Origin: an uncultured Eubacteriales bacterium
GTDB taxonomy: Bacteria; Bacillota; Clostridia; Oscillospirales; Oscillospiraceae
Assembly (NCBI GenBank): GCA_900549475.1
Contig: UROF01000026.1
Location: forward strand, 1-34,355
Reading direction: 5' to 3'
Length of the DNA stretch: 34,355 bases
Shown here: in pieces, positions 17,997-25,652 of the stretch
Numbering within the stretch: position 1 is the stretch's first letter
How the letters are laid out: each line of letters opens with the position of its first letter
Notes under the pieces: model-generated
The model's input: the letters and a program-made list of their open reading frames with translations, nothing else
What the model was told of the DNA's origin: nothing
The model's database searches: none
Translations under genes and position numbers: made by a program

Positions 17997-18073
17997 GGGA
18001 CCTGGATATAGACGGCAAAGGCTCCCAGTCCCTGCGGCATTGGTGGAGAAGAACAAGTCAGAAAAAAGCTTAC

Positions 18074-18115
18074 TGAAGCGGCTCTCAAAACGGGAGCCGT
18101 TTCAGCATGGTTTTT
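18074..18115 (+). terminator. Rho-independent terminator after the DUF2461 gene
   Basis: 11-bp stem TGAAGCGGCTC / GAGCCGTTTCA with one G-T pair, 9-base loop, followed by GCATGG and TTTTT. Confidence 0.75.
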
Positions 18116-18304
18116 GGGAAAAGCGGCCACGGCCCGCACCTGAGTTCGGGAGGCGCCGGGGCTGTCTTCCGCGCCTTGGCCGCGCGTCCGGTGAACGGCG
18201 CACCGTGTTTCCAGGGAAACAAAACCAGCCGGCGCTCTGCATACCTTCCCCTCTTTTGCGGATACTAACCATGTTTTCCAAGAAAACCACGGGAGGAATC
18301 GAGA

Positions 18305-18343
18305 ATGAAAGCAACTGGGATCGTGCGGCGCATCGACGATTAA
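18305..18343 (+). pseudogene. First 12 codons of a spoVT/AbrB-type regulator, then cut
   Basis: GGGAGG and ATG 18305 open MKATGIVRRIDD, which is the stereotyped N-terminus of SpoVT/AbrB-type sporulation regulators (normally continuing LGRVVIPKEIR). At 18341 a stop appears and the DNA turns AT-richer and unrelated. The gene is therefore decapitated at codon 12. If spoVT itself is intact nowhere else, sporulation or germination could be affected. The 190 bases before it (18116-18304) hold no other gene. Confidence 0.7.
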
Positions 18344-18497
18344 GTTATAATAGGGACAAGTCAGAAAGGCTTGAAAACACAGGTGTTTCGCTGATTTTGT
18401 CCAACTTCACGAGCATCCAAGCAAAGCTGAATGACTGCGGTGGGCTGCAACCGCACATAGGAAAGGAGGACGGCAGCATCAAACTGAATAATCGGGA
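18344..18497. other. Non-coding stretch at the left of the AT-richer block
   Basis: TATAAT occurs at 18345-18350 right at the junction, and a ribosome-binding-like AAAGGAGG at about 18463-18470, but no convincing frame follows. Probably remnant sequence of a mobile or accessory element. Confidence 0.3.
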
Positions 18498-18563
18498 AAG
18501 CCCCGGTATTGCACTGCGCAAGAGCATAGCTCAAAGCAGAACAATACCGGGGCTTATTTTTTT
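18498..18563 (+). terminator. Long-looped terminator/attenuator-like hairpin before a small ORF
   Basis: Perfect 14-bp outer stem (AAGCCCCGGTATTG at 18498-18511, complement at 18542-18555) followed by ATTTTTTT. The 30-base loop can itself fold (GAGC-ATA-GCTC). A ribosome binding site and ATG start 7-20 bases beyond the T-run, so it could be the terminator of an upstream gene now lost or a leader attenuator. Confidence 0.65.
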
Positions 18564-18582
18564 GGAAATGGAGGTTTTCAAA

Positions 18583-18723
18583 ATGTTTTCAAGTGGATGC
18601 TCGGTGGCGTTCGAGGCTTTGATGCAGGAAACGCCTTATGATCACTTCGATAGTGGGTGCGATGGCATTTGCCCGGAGTGCCGGTCATGTTTGTGGCTTT
18701 TGCTTTCAGTGTTATGGTGCTGA
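18583..18723 (+). CDS. 46-aa Cys-rich ORF, remnant of an accessory element
   Basis: GGAGG at 18570-18574 and ATG 18583 give a 46-residue peptide beginning MFSSGCSVAFEALMQETPYD with seven cysteines. Overlapping it, another frame (from about 18687) reads MFVAFAFSVMVLTTFSVSAF then AYADD, which looks like a signal or membrane segment of an exported protein of the kind found in clostridial integrative elements. Probably two joined gene fragments; neither is assigned. Confidence 0.3.
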   Translation: MFSSGCSVAFEALMQETPYDHFDSGCDGICPECRSCLWLLLSVLWC

Positions 18724-19228
18724 CCACCTTTTCCGTTTCGGCGTTCGCCTATGCGGACGATACGGAACAGATGCTTTGTGGGCATATAGTATCTGGAACA
18801 ATCCAGAGATGGGACAATATTTGCCAGATGAAGCAAAAGAAGAAATAGATGACGAATATTTGAAAATGTTAGAAGGCTTAGGCGAGGATAAGGAATGTTG
18901 CTATTTGACTCCTGTTTTTAAAAATTCATTAGAGCGGGTAGGGACATGCAGTTTCATGATAAGTGATGACAAGAAGGTATATGATATTGCTTATTGCGTA
19001 CATAAGAATTTTTGGTGTCAAGGCTATGCAACTGAAATTGCTCAGGGAATGATAGATTATGCTCGTAGTCAAGGAGCTGAGAAAGTAACTATTTATGTGG
19101 GGCAGGAAAATGCCGCTTCTAATCGTGTTGCCCAGAAATGTGGCGGAAAAATTGTCAGCGAGAGCACATATAAGAAAAAGGGAACAGATATAATTATGAA
19201 AGATTATAAATACGAAATTGTATTGTAA
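18638..19228 (+). CDS. GNAT N-acetyltransferase with a foreign N-terminus
   Basis: From about residue 46 (ALWAYSIWNNPEMGQYLPDE, 18773) to the end the protein is a GNAT acetyltransferase: RVGTCSFMISDDKKVYDIAY, then VHKNFWCQGYATEIAQGMID (the acetyl-CoA-binding Q/R-x-x-G-x-A loop appears as QGYAT), then VTIYVGQENAASNRVAQKCG. The first 45 residues belong to the preceding scrap sequence and are Cys/Gly-rich, unlike the usual first strand-helix of the family. Base composition is far more AT-rich than the flanking chromosome, so this block is likely acquired. Substrate unknown; start uncertain. Confidence 0.65.
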   Translation: MITSIVGAMAFARSAGHVCGFCFQCYGADHLFRFGVRLCGRYGTDALWAYSIWNNPEMGQYLPDEAKEEIDDEYLKMLEGLGEDKECCYLTPVFKNSLERVGTCSFMISDDKKVYDIAYCVHKNFWCQGYATEIAQGMIDYARSQGAEKVTIYVGQENAASNRVAQKCGGKIVSESTYKKKGTDIIMKDYKYEIVL

Positions 19229-19251
19229 CGCAGGTGCGTTATAATATACAG

Positions 19252-19280
19252 GAACACCGGATAGCCAATCCGGTGTTCTT
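19252..19280 (+). terminator. Hairpin after the GNAT gene
   Basis: Perfect 11-bp stem GAACACCGGAT / complement, 5-base loop, weak T tail (TTACC). Confidence 0.6.
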
Positions 19281-19414
19281 ACCATATCGTGTTTAAGATA
19301 CAATAAGATGATTGTTTTTTGTGAGGAAAGCCTATATATGTGATTAAAGTATGCAGATAAAATACTGCTGTCGGAAAGCAAATAGTAGTCATTCATAGTG
19401 GCCCCCTTGGTGCA

Positions 19415-19448
19415 AAGTGAACCCCCTAACGCCAAAGGGGGTTCACTT
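19415..19448. repeat. 13-bp perfect inverted repeat
   Basis: AAGTGAACCCCCT (19415-19427) and its complement (19436-19448), loop AACGCCAA. No T-run. The segment is reminiscent of transposon-end sequences, but no transposase is present, so I leave it unassigned. Confidence 0.6.
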
Positions 19449-19507
19449 GTATCACAATTAGGGCCATTTGCCATATCAAGACGTCACTTTTGATAAAAAA
19501 GTGGCGA

Positions 19508-19546
19508 GGAGAAAATCCCTGTTTACAGGGGTTTTCTCCTTTTTTA
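19508..19546 (+). terminator. Strong rho-independent terminator without a gene
   Basis: 15-bp stem AGGAGAAAATCCCTG / CAGGGGTTTTCTCCT with one G-T pair and a 3-base loop, followed by TTTTT. No gene precedes it, suggesting that the gene it served has been lost. Confidence 0.8.
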
Positions 19547-19641
19547 TGTTGAATTTTGAACGGCAGCGATGGTTCAAAGGCGACTTAGAGAATAGTTTCG
19601 CCTCTGATTTTAACCATTTAGTTCTACACGAATTATATTGC

Positions 19642-19659
19642 TTTGCACCCATTTGCACC
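19642..19659. repeat. Tandem TTTGCACC direct repeat, 10-bp period
   Basis: TTTGCACC occurs at 19642-19649 and 19652-19659, one helical turn apart, as recombinase or regulator sites often are. No cognate protein gene is nearby. Confidence 0.4.
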
Positions 19660-19716
19660 TGTCTTGTTAGCGCTGAAACAAAATGCCGGTCTCTGACTGG
19701 ATACGCAGGCCTAAAA

Positions 19717-19786
19717 AATATTTGGCCAAGCAGAGAGGATTCCTGTCTCAGATATCCGGCTGTCTCTACTACGGAGGCCAAATATT
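19717..19786. repeat. 11-bp inverted repeat with 48-base spacer
   Basis: AATATTTGGCC (19717-19727) and GGCCAAATATT (19776-19786). Function unknown. Confidence 0.45.
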
Positions 19787-19955
19787 GCACGGCCATGACG
19801 ATGATGGGCCCCCTGGCCGCCGGAAATAAACTTACTGCTTTAGAATAAGTAGTAAGTCGTTTCCCTTAATTCCATAGAATACCGGAAACATGCGGGCTTT
19901 AGCCATGGTGTTGGCAATGCGGCAGTAAGGGCGATTACTCGGTGGCGCCGATGCG

Positions 19956-20795
19956 CTATAGCGCGTTAAATAGAGCTTGGTACGCTTTCCGAGAGTTTTT
20001 TAAACACAACAGATAATAGGTTACACTGGCCTCAGGATCAGAAATAGGCACTTCTATACGGTCATCGTTTATGCCAAGATATTGTTTTGCAAGATCGGTA
20101 GTAAAGGACGGCAGAGACGAGTTCCGCACCAGTTCATTAAAGCTGAACCGGTCACTTTGGATGAGAAAATGCGAATTTGGCAGTTTCTCTGTTTGCACAA
20201 AGTTCCAAAAACCAATATCATTCATTAGCAGCATATTCTCGCCATCCATCTCTGCAAAGGATAAGCTCTCCCGCCCGGAGCACCTGTGATCTTTGGGTAG
20301 TGCAAAGCTTAAATGCTCCCGACTACACGCCCGCGTAAAGTATTGTTCGTCACCCGGATTAAATGGGAGAACAATTAATTGATAACTGCCGTCATTGAGA
20401 CCGGAGAGCAACTTATTCTCTCCTGCTATCTCGGTTTGAATTAGTTTGCTTGGGTATAGACTGCTAAGTAATGGCGTGAGCACCCAGCTAGGCGCTGGAG
20501 CACAAACTCCTAGGGCAATCGTACGGCTGCTTCGATCAAATGCCTGTGCCTTAGCCGATAAAGAAGCCGCATCAGCTAACAGACTTTTTGCTAGATTCAA
20601 TACATATCTCCCGTTCTCGTTCAATTCTATTCGGTTTTTCTTGCGTACAAACAATGTAATCCCCAACTCTTTTTCCAAGTTTCTCATATTGCGGCTCAAT
20701 GCGGGCTGGGAAAGGTGCAGAACCGCCGCAGCCCCCACAAGCGTACCGCAATCAGCAAAGGAAACAAATTGCTGGAGTTCATTTAAGTTGATCAT
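19956..20795 (-). CDS. LysR-family transcriptional regulator
   Basis: 279 residues from ATG 20795 with GGAGAAGG upstream. Helix-turn-helix at residues 3-60 (ELQQFVSFADCGTLVGAAAV, LSQPALSRNMRNLEKELG), effector domain about 90-270. Divergent from the aldo/keto reductase gene with a 127-base shared control region, so it probably regulates that gene. Composition is AT-richer than the reductase gene. Confidence 0.92.
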   Translation of the reverse strand: MINLNELQQFVSFADCGTLVGAAAVLHLSQPALSRNMRNLEKELGITLFVRKKNRIELNENGRYVLNLAKSLLADAASLSAKAQAFDRSSRTIALGVCAPAPSWVLTPLLSSLYPSKLIQTEIAGENKLLSGLNDGSYQLIVLPFNPGDEQYFTRACSREHLSFALPKDHRCSGRESLSFAEMDGENMLLMNDIGFWNFVQTEKLPNSHFLIQSDRFSFNELVRNSSLPSFTTDLAKQYLGINDDRIEVPISDPEASVTYYLLCLKNSRKAYQALFNAL

Positions 20796-20853
20796 TGGCC
20801 TTCTCCGTCAGTATAAGTTTTATTTATAGCACTATGAGGATAAAGCAGTGTTC

Positions 20854-20882
20854 TTCTTGCAGAGTTTGTTTTATTCTATAAT
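20854..20882 (+). promoter_or_regulatory. Promoter of the aldo/keto reductase gene
   Basis: TTCTTG, 17 bases, TATAAT; start codon 40 bases downstream. Confidence 0.6.
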
Positions 20883-20922
20883 ATGAAAAGGATATATACA
20901 AGAGAATTAAGGAGGCATATTT

Positions 20923-21789
20923 ATGGAGTATCTTACTTTAAACACCGGTGTGAAGATGCCCCTGGAGGGCTTTGGCGTGTTCCAAATCCCGGATCCTGAG
21001 CAGTGCGAGCGGGTGGTCTATGACGCCATCAAGACCGGCTACCGTCTGCTGGACACGGCGGCGGCCTACATGAACGAGGAGGCGGTAGGTAAGGGCGTGG
21101 CCCATGCCATCGCTGATGGCCTCACCACCCGGGAGGAGCTGTTCATCACCACCAAGGTTTGGGTGCAGGATCAGAAAACGGAGGACACCGCCTATGAGGC
21201 CGTCAAGACTTCCCTCACAAAGCTGAATATGGACTATGTGGATTTGATGCTTCTCCATCAACCCATGGGCGATTACTTTGCAGCCTACCGGGGCATTGAA
21301 AAGGCCTATCAGAACAGGCTGACAAAGGCCATCGGTGTGGCAAATTTCTATCCTGCCATTCTGACCAATCTGTGTGAGAATGTGGAGATCATTCCGGCTG
21401 TGAACCAGGTGGAGCTACACCCCTTTTTCGTCCAGCAGGCGGCCATCGACAATATGAAGGCCTACGGCGTGGCACCCCAGGCTTGGGGGCCGTTGGCCGA
21501 GGGCAAACACGGCGTATTCACCGACCCGGAGCTGACTGAGATCGGCAAGAAGTATGGCAAGAGTGCCGCCCAGGTGGTCCTTCGCTGGAACGTCCAGCGG
21601 GGCGTGTCCATCATCCCCAAGTCCGTCCATGTGGAACGGATGGAGCAGAACATGGACATCTGGGACTTTGCCCTGACTGATGAGGAGATGGCGAAGATTA
21701 CCACCAAGGACCTGGGCCACAGCGAGATTGTGGATCATGGCGATCCGGGCTTTGTCAAGATGCTCTGCGGCATGAACATCCACGAATAA
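20923..21789 (+). CDS. Aldo/keto reductase (2,5-diketo-D-gluconate reductase-like)
   Basis: 288 residues; AAGGAGG upstream of ATG 20923. The catalytic tetrad of the family is visible: D44 and Y49 (GYRLLDTAAAYMNEEAVG), K78 (LFITTKVW), H112 (DLMLLHQP). Further signatures are GVANFYP, NQVELHPFF and the NADPH-binding IPKSVHVERMEQN near the C-terminus. It reduces aldehydes or ketones using NADPH in the cytoplasm. Physiological substrate not predictable. Under likely control of the divergent LysR protein. Confidence 0.94.
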   Translation: MEYLTLNTGVKMPLEGFGVFQIPDPEQCERVVYDAIKTGYRLLDTAAAYMNEEAVGKGVAHAIADGLTTREELFITTKVWVQDQKTEDTAYEAVKTSLTKLNMDYVDLMLLHQPMGDYFAAYRGIEKAYQNRLTKAIGVANFYPAILTNLCENVEIIPAVNQVELHPFFVQQAAIDNMKAYGVAPQAWGPLAEGKHGVFTDPELTEIGKKYGKSAAQVVLRWNVQRGVSIIPKSVHVERMEQNMDIWDFALTDEEMAKITTKDLGHSEIVDHGDPGFVKMLCGMNIHE

Positions 21790-21916
21790 AGAGGCGCAAT
21801 ATAATGGCAGAAAGACTCACAAAATAAGGTGGCAATCGCTCTATCGTTCCTCGAATGGTGTAAACCGTGTAGGGGGCGATGTACCGCAGTGAGTTTTTAT
21901 CATCGCTGACGTCTTG

Positions 21917-21962
21917 ACCCAAAAATAAAGGACTTCCGATAGGAAGTCCTTTATTTTTGGGT
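21917..21962. terminator. 21-bp perfect hairpin, bidirectional terminator
   Basis: ACCCAAAAATAAAGGACTTCC / exact complement with GATA loop: a stem rich in A on one side and T on the other gives a T-run in both directions. It separates the reductase and prfC units. Region 21790-21916 shows no gene. Confidence 0.88.
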
Positions 21963-22041
21963 TTCGCCGCCCAGAGGGCGGCTCCACCCTTTGGTGATGT
22001 CAATGCTCGGGGTCGGCTTCGGCTGGAAAGTGGGGAAGCCC

Positions 22042-22070
22042 TTGCCAATGCCGGGAAAACATGGTACAAT
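22042..22070 (+). promoter_or_regulatory. Promoter of prfC
   Basis: TTGCCA, 17 bases, TACAAT with TG one base upstream (extended -10). Leader of about 87 bases to the TTG start. Confidence 0.65.
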
Positions 22071-22163
22071 AACCTGCATTTTGGTGATAGGAGGGTGCTC
22101 CCATGTGACGACGGACGGCAGGAAGACAGCGGCAGACAACCATTACGATCGGGAGGGATCCTT

Positions 22164-23746
22164 TTGTCAAATTTGGAAGCGGAAATCAAGCGGCGGCGGA
22201 CCTTCGCCATCATCTCGCACCCCGACGCCGGTAAAACGACACTGACGGAGAAATTCCTGCTCTACGGCGGGGCCATCGCCCAGGCGGGGGAGGTCAAGGG
22301 CAAGCGGGCCCGGGCCGCCACCTCCGACTGGATGGAGATCGAGCGCCAGCGAGGCATCTCCGTCACCTCCTCGGTGATGCAGTTCCAGCACGGCGGCTAC
22401 TGCGTCAACATTCTGGACACCCCCGGCCACCAGGATTTCTCCGAGGACACCTACCGCACCCTCATGGCCGCCGACTCGGCCGTCATGGTCATCGACGGGG
22501 CCAAGGGCGTGGAGCCCCAGACCCGGAAGCTCTTCAAGGTCTGCGCCATGCGGAAGATTCCCATCTTCACCTTCATCAACAAGATGGACCGGGAGACCCG
22601 GGACCCCCTGGAGCTGTGCGAGGAGGTGGAGAAGGAGCTGGGCATCGACACCTACGCCGTCAACTGGCCCATCGGCTGCGGCAAGGAGTTTAAGGGGGGC
22701 TACGATCGGCAGCGGAGCCAGGTCATCCTCTTCTCTGGCGAGGGCCACGGCAAAAAGGCCGCTGCCACCGAGGTCCGCCTGGATGATCCCCAGCTCAAGG
22801 ACCTCATCGGCGAGGAGCGCTGGCGGGTCCTCCGGGACGAGGTGGAGCTGCTGGGGGCCGGCCGGGAGTACGACCTGGAGGCCGTCCGGGCGGGGAAGCT
22901 GAGCCCCGTGTTCTCTTTGGCTCCGCCCTCACCAACTTCGGCGTGGAGCCCTTCCTGGAGCACTTCCTGGAGATGACCACCCCGCCCCTCAACCGGATGT
23001 CGGACTGCGGGGAGATCGACGCCTTCTCCCCGGACTTCTCCGCCTTCGTCTTCAAGATCCAGGCCAACATGAACAAGGCCCACCGGGACCGCATCGCCTT
23101 TCTGCGGGTGTGCTCCGGCCGCTTTGAGCGGGAACGGGAGTACTACCACATGCAGAGCGGCAAGAAGCTGCGCCTGAGCCAGCCCCAGCAGCTCCTGGCC
23201 GCCGAGCGGGAGATCATCGACGAGGCCTACGCCGGGGACATCATCGGCGTATTCGACCCGGGTCTCTTCTCCATCGGCGACACCGTGACGGTGCCGGGGA
23301 AGAAGTTCAAGTTCCTGGGCATCCCCACCTTCGAGCCGGAGCACTTCATGCGGGTGAGCCCCATGGACACCATGAAGCGCAAGCAGTTCATCAAGGGCAC
23401 CGAGCAGATTGCCCAGGAGGGCGCCATCCAGATCTTCAAGCTGCCCTACGCCGGCATGGAGGAGGTTATCGTGGGGGTGGTGGGCACGCTGCAGTTTGAC
23501 GTGTTCGAGTACCGGATGAAGAGCGAGTACGGCGTGACCCTGCGCATGACGGGGCTTCCCTACGACCACCTGCGGCGGATCAGCGCCTGCCCCGGGGACC
23601 CCAAGGACCTGACCCTCTGCGCCGACGCGGCGCTGCTGGAGGACTTTAGGGGCCGCAGCCTCATCGCCTACAGCGGGGAGTGGCCCGTGGGCTATCTCCT
23701 CAAGCACAACCCCGGCCTGGAGCTCAGCGAGTCCCTGTCGGAGTGA
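22164..23746 (+). pseudogene. prfC: Peptide chain release factor 3, frameshifted
   Basis: Start TTG 22164 with GGGAGGG at 6 bases. First frame: LSNLEAEIKRRRTFAIISHP, GTPase G1 HPDAGKTTLTEK, DTPGHQDFSEDTYR (G3), NKMDRETRD (G4), up to AGKLSPVF. Second frame from about 22920: GSALTNFGVEPFLEHFLE through to LSESLSE at 23746. Together about 526 residues, matching the family (about 529). At 22911-22917 the sequence TTCTCTTTGG replaces the expected TTCTTTGG of the conserved VFFGSA motif, a 2-base insertion that looks like a CT duplication. RF3 is a translational GTPase that recycles RF1/RF2 and is dispensable in bacteria, so a genuine null is possible; a base-calling error is equally plausible. Confidence 0.92.
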
Positions 23747-23767
23747 GCCCCATTTGATCATTCGTGA

Positions 23768-23803
23768 AAAAACACCGCCGGGGACCTCCCCGGCGGTGTT
23801 TTT
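23768..23803. terminator. Terminator between prfC and the convergent XRE gene
   Basis: 17-bp near-perfect stem AAAAACACCGCCGGGGA / complement ending TTTTT; works in both directions. Confidence 0.9.
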
Positions 23804-23820
23804 ATATCTATGAAAGGTGG

Positions 23821-24192
23821 TTACCACCCCAAGATGGCGTTGATGGCGAAGTACACCATCAGCACCAGGACCGCCGCCCCTATGCTGCCGGCGATGATCA
23901 GGTACCACTTCACGAACTGCTTGGCCTTCCCCACGTCGCTGTAGATGGAGTCCAGCTTCTCGCTGTTGATATTCTTCTCCCGGACCTCCTGCACGTCCAC
24001 GTCCTTCACCAGCTCGTCCAGGGTCAGGCCGAAGTAGTCGCTGAGCAGGACCAGCCGCTGGAAGTCCGGGTAGGACTGGCAGGACTCCCACTTGGAGATG
24101 GTCTGGCGGGAGACCTTCAGCTCCGCCCCCAGCTCCTCCTGGCTCAGGCCCTTGGACTTCCTTAAATTGATCAGCTTCTCGTTAAAGTTCAT
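23821..24192 (-). CDS. Small XRE regulator with C-terminal membrane helix
   Basis: 123 residues from ATG 24192 (GAGGA at 8 bases; a GTG two codons earlier is also possible). Residues 3-62 are an XRE helix-turn-helix (LINLRKSKGLSQEELGAELK, VSRQTISKWESCQSYPDF). Residues about 70-92 are a polar linker and 95-120 a single transmembrane helix (WYLIIAGSIGAAVLVLMVYF). The type is common in Firmicutes and is presumed to sense a membrane signal. Two dyads in its upstream region may be its operators. Confidence 0.9.
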   Translation of the reverse strand: MNFNEKLINLRKSKGLSQEELGAELKVSRQTISKWESCQSYPDFQRLVLLSDYFGLTLDELVKDVDVQEVREKNINSEKLDSIYSDVGKAKQFVKWYLIIAGSIGAAVLVLMVYFAINAILGW

Positions 24193-24266
24193 GGTCACAT
24201 CCTCGATTTTTCTGGTCTGGTCTTACGGCCGTGGGAAGAGTATACCAGCGCCGGGGCAAAAAAGCA

Positions 24267-24305
24267 GCCAACAGTCGTTGGCAATCTGTCAACCGCCGCT
24301 GACAG
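24267..24305. promoter_or_regulatory. Two adjacent dyads, possible operators
   Basis: GCCAAC-AGTC-GTTGGC (24267-24282) and CTGTCA-8-TGACAG (24286-24305) lie in tandem between the divergent XRE and deacetylase genes. A TATACT -10 for the XRE gene is at 24239-24244 (minus), so protein bound here would sit just upstream of or on its -35. Confidence 0.4.
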
Positions 24306-24346
24306 GGCGAAAACAAGGCAAAAAGGTCCCGGCCGCCGGTCCTTTT

Positions 24347-24380
24347 GGCCCGCCATTTTTTCCCGCCGGGATGGCGGGCC
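24347..24380 (+). promoter_or_regulatory. Stable leader hairpin upstream of the deacetylase gene
   Basis: GGCCCGCCAT / ATGGCGGGCC, perfect 10-bp stem, 14-base loop, ending 37 bases before the ATG. No T-run on the plus strand after it, so rather a leader structure than a terminator. Confidence 0.4.
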
Positions 24381-24417
24381 CTCCGCCGGCGCATACTAGC
24401 CCTTGAGGTGAAGAAGC

Positions 24418-25203
24418 ATGAAAAGAGGGCTGGCCCGGTACGGGCCGATTTTTTTGGCTATCCTGCTGCTCACGGCCTGCGGCGGGGGAAGCGCCGTCAG
24501 TGCCGGCGGCGGCGCGGAGATCCCGGAGGAGATATTGGGGGAGCTGGATGAGGAGACCCTGGAAGGACTGGTGGAGGGGCCCAAGTACGTGGCCCTCACC
24601 TTCGACGACGGACCCCGGCGGGACACCACCAGTGTCCTCCTGGACGGCCTGCTGGAGCGGGGAGTCTCCGCCACCTTCTTTGTCATCGGCCGGCAGATCC
24701 CCGGCAACGAGGACCTGCTCCGCCGGATGCGGGCGGAGGGCCACCAGGTGGGCAACCACACCTACGACCACACCCGGCTGCTGGAGGCGGAGCCGGAGGA
24801 GGTGGTGGAGGAGATCCACAAGACGGAGGTGCTGCTGACGGAGCTGCTGGGGGAGGGGGACTACTGGCTGCGCCCGCCCTACGGGGCCATTGACGAGACC
24901 CGCTCCGCCCTGGTGGAGACCCCCATGATCTACTGGACCGTGGATCCGGAGGACTGGAAGCTGCTGGACGCCGCCAAGGTGGCGGACCACGTGGTGAGCC
25001 ACGCGGAGCCCTGGGGGATCCTCCTCCTCCACGACTTCTACCCCACCAGCGTGGAGGCGGCCCTGGAGATCGTGGACCGGCTCCAGGGGGAGGGCTACAC
25101 CTTCGTCACCGTGGAGGAGCTCTTCCGCATCCGGGGGGTGGAGCCCAAGGCGGGCTGCCTGTACGCCTCCCCGGACCGGCTGCGGCCCCTGGAGGCAGGT
25201 TGA
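24418..25203 (+). CDS. Polysaccharide deacetylase lipoprotein (CE4 family)
   Basis: 261 residues, ATG preceded by GAGGTGAAGAAGC. Signal peptide with lipobox LTAC (about residue 21) followed by a Gly/Ser-rich spacer. Carbohydrate esterase 4 motifs: ALTFDDGPRRDT (motif 1, catalytic and metal Asp), GNHTYDHTRL (motif 2, H-x3-H metal pair), RPPYGAID (motif 3), DPEDWKLLD (motif 4) and LLLHDFY (motif 5). All metal ligands are present, so it should be active on N-acetylated cell-wall glycan outside the cell, probably peptidoglycan. Confidence 0.93.
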   Translation: MKRGLARYGPIFLAILLLTACGGGSAVSAGGGAEIPEEILGELDEETLEGLVEGPKYVALTFDDGPRRDTTSVLLDGLLERGVSATFFVIGRQIPGNEDLLRRMRAEGHQVGNHTYDHTRLLEAEPEEVVEEIHKTEVLLTELLGEGDYWLRPPYGAIDETRSALVETPMIYWTVDPEDWKLLDAAKVADHVVSHAEPWGILLLHDFYPTSVEAALEIVDRLQGEGYTFVTVEELFRIRGVEPKAGCLYASPDRLRPLEAG

Positions 25204-25246
25204 GCGGCGGTTGAAAAACTGACCCGCCCCTTCAACATCCGCTCCA

Positions 25247-25275
25247 TTGCGGGCTCCGCCCCGGTGTGGTACCAT
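25247..25275 (+). promoter_or_regulatory. Promoter of the short XRE gene
   Basis: TTGCGG, 17 bases, TACCAT with TG one base upstream (extended -10). Confidence 0.4.
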
Positions 25276-25340
25276 GACAGTGGGCCCCAAAACCCGGCGG
25301 GACGCGCGCTCCCCGCTGGAGAAAAGGAGCGGATTTGCGT

Positions 25341-25598
25341 ATGACACATGAGAGTATGGGAAAACGGATTCAGCGGCTGCGGCGGGAGCGGGGACTGACC
25401 CAGGAGCAGGCCGCCGAGGCCCTGGGCGTCACCGCCGCGGCGGTGAGCAAATGGGAGACCACCGCCGCCTCCCGGACCTTCCTGCTGGGCAGCTTCCGCC
25501 AGGCTCTGGCGGAGGACGAGACCTTCCGGCCCTTGCGGGACACCCCCGCCTTTCAGGCCCTGCTGGCCCGGCTGGCGGAACCCGGGGAGAAGGCATAA
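25341..25598 (+). pseudogene. XRE regulator with apparent large internal deletion
   Basis: 85 residues from ATG 25341 (TTG 25335 also fits AGGAG). It starts with a complete XRE helix-turn-helix (MGKRIQRLRRERGLTQEQAA, VTAAAVSKWE) but instead of the second half of the domain and a TPR-like body it jumps at about residue 36 to a tail (LLGSFRQALAEDETFRPLRD, TPAFQALLARL) that looks like the C-terminal end of the same kind of long XRE-TPR protein. The central part seems to have been removed in frame. A functional mini-protein cannot be excluded. Confidence 0.6.
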
Positions 25599-25644
25599 GC
25601 ACCGGGAGCGCCGCCCCTACAGGGGCGGCGCTCCCGGTGCTTAT
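25595..25644. terminator. 24-bp perfect inverted repeat between convergent genes
   Basis: ATAAGCACCGGGAGCGCCGC plus CCCT (25595-25618), two bases, then the exact complement (25621-25644). It overlaps the stop codon of the XRE remnant and ends 8 bases before the stop of the CBS gene. There is no T-run, but a stem this stable between convergent units would end transcription or protect 3' ends in both directions. Confidence 0.8.
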
Positions 25645-25652
25645 GGCCTTAT

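Larger units (their letters stand above)
19549..19955. other. Gene-free stretch with short repeats
   Basis: No convincing coding frame. A 126-codon plus-strand frame (19468-19848) crosses the terminator and has no ribosome binding site. Contents: a pair of 8-bp direct repeats and an 11-bp inverted repeat (separate entries). Confidence 0.4.

Noticed and set aside
18040..18723. 227-codon plus-strand frame crossing the DUF2461 terminator and the spoVT remnant
   Set aside because: It reads through a terminator, the decapitated spoVT in another frame and a second terminator; only its last 46 codons, which have their own ribosome binding site, are considered.
19415..19448. Insertion-sequence terminal repeat
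   Set aside because: The sequence resembles transposon ends superficially, but there is no transposase frame, no second end and no target duplication in view.
19468..19848. 126-codon plus-strand frame in the repeat region
   Set aside because: It crosses a strong terminator hairpin, lacks a ribosome binding site and has no family resemblance.
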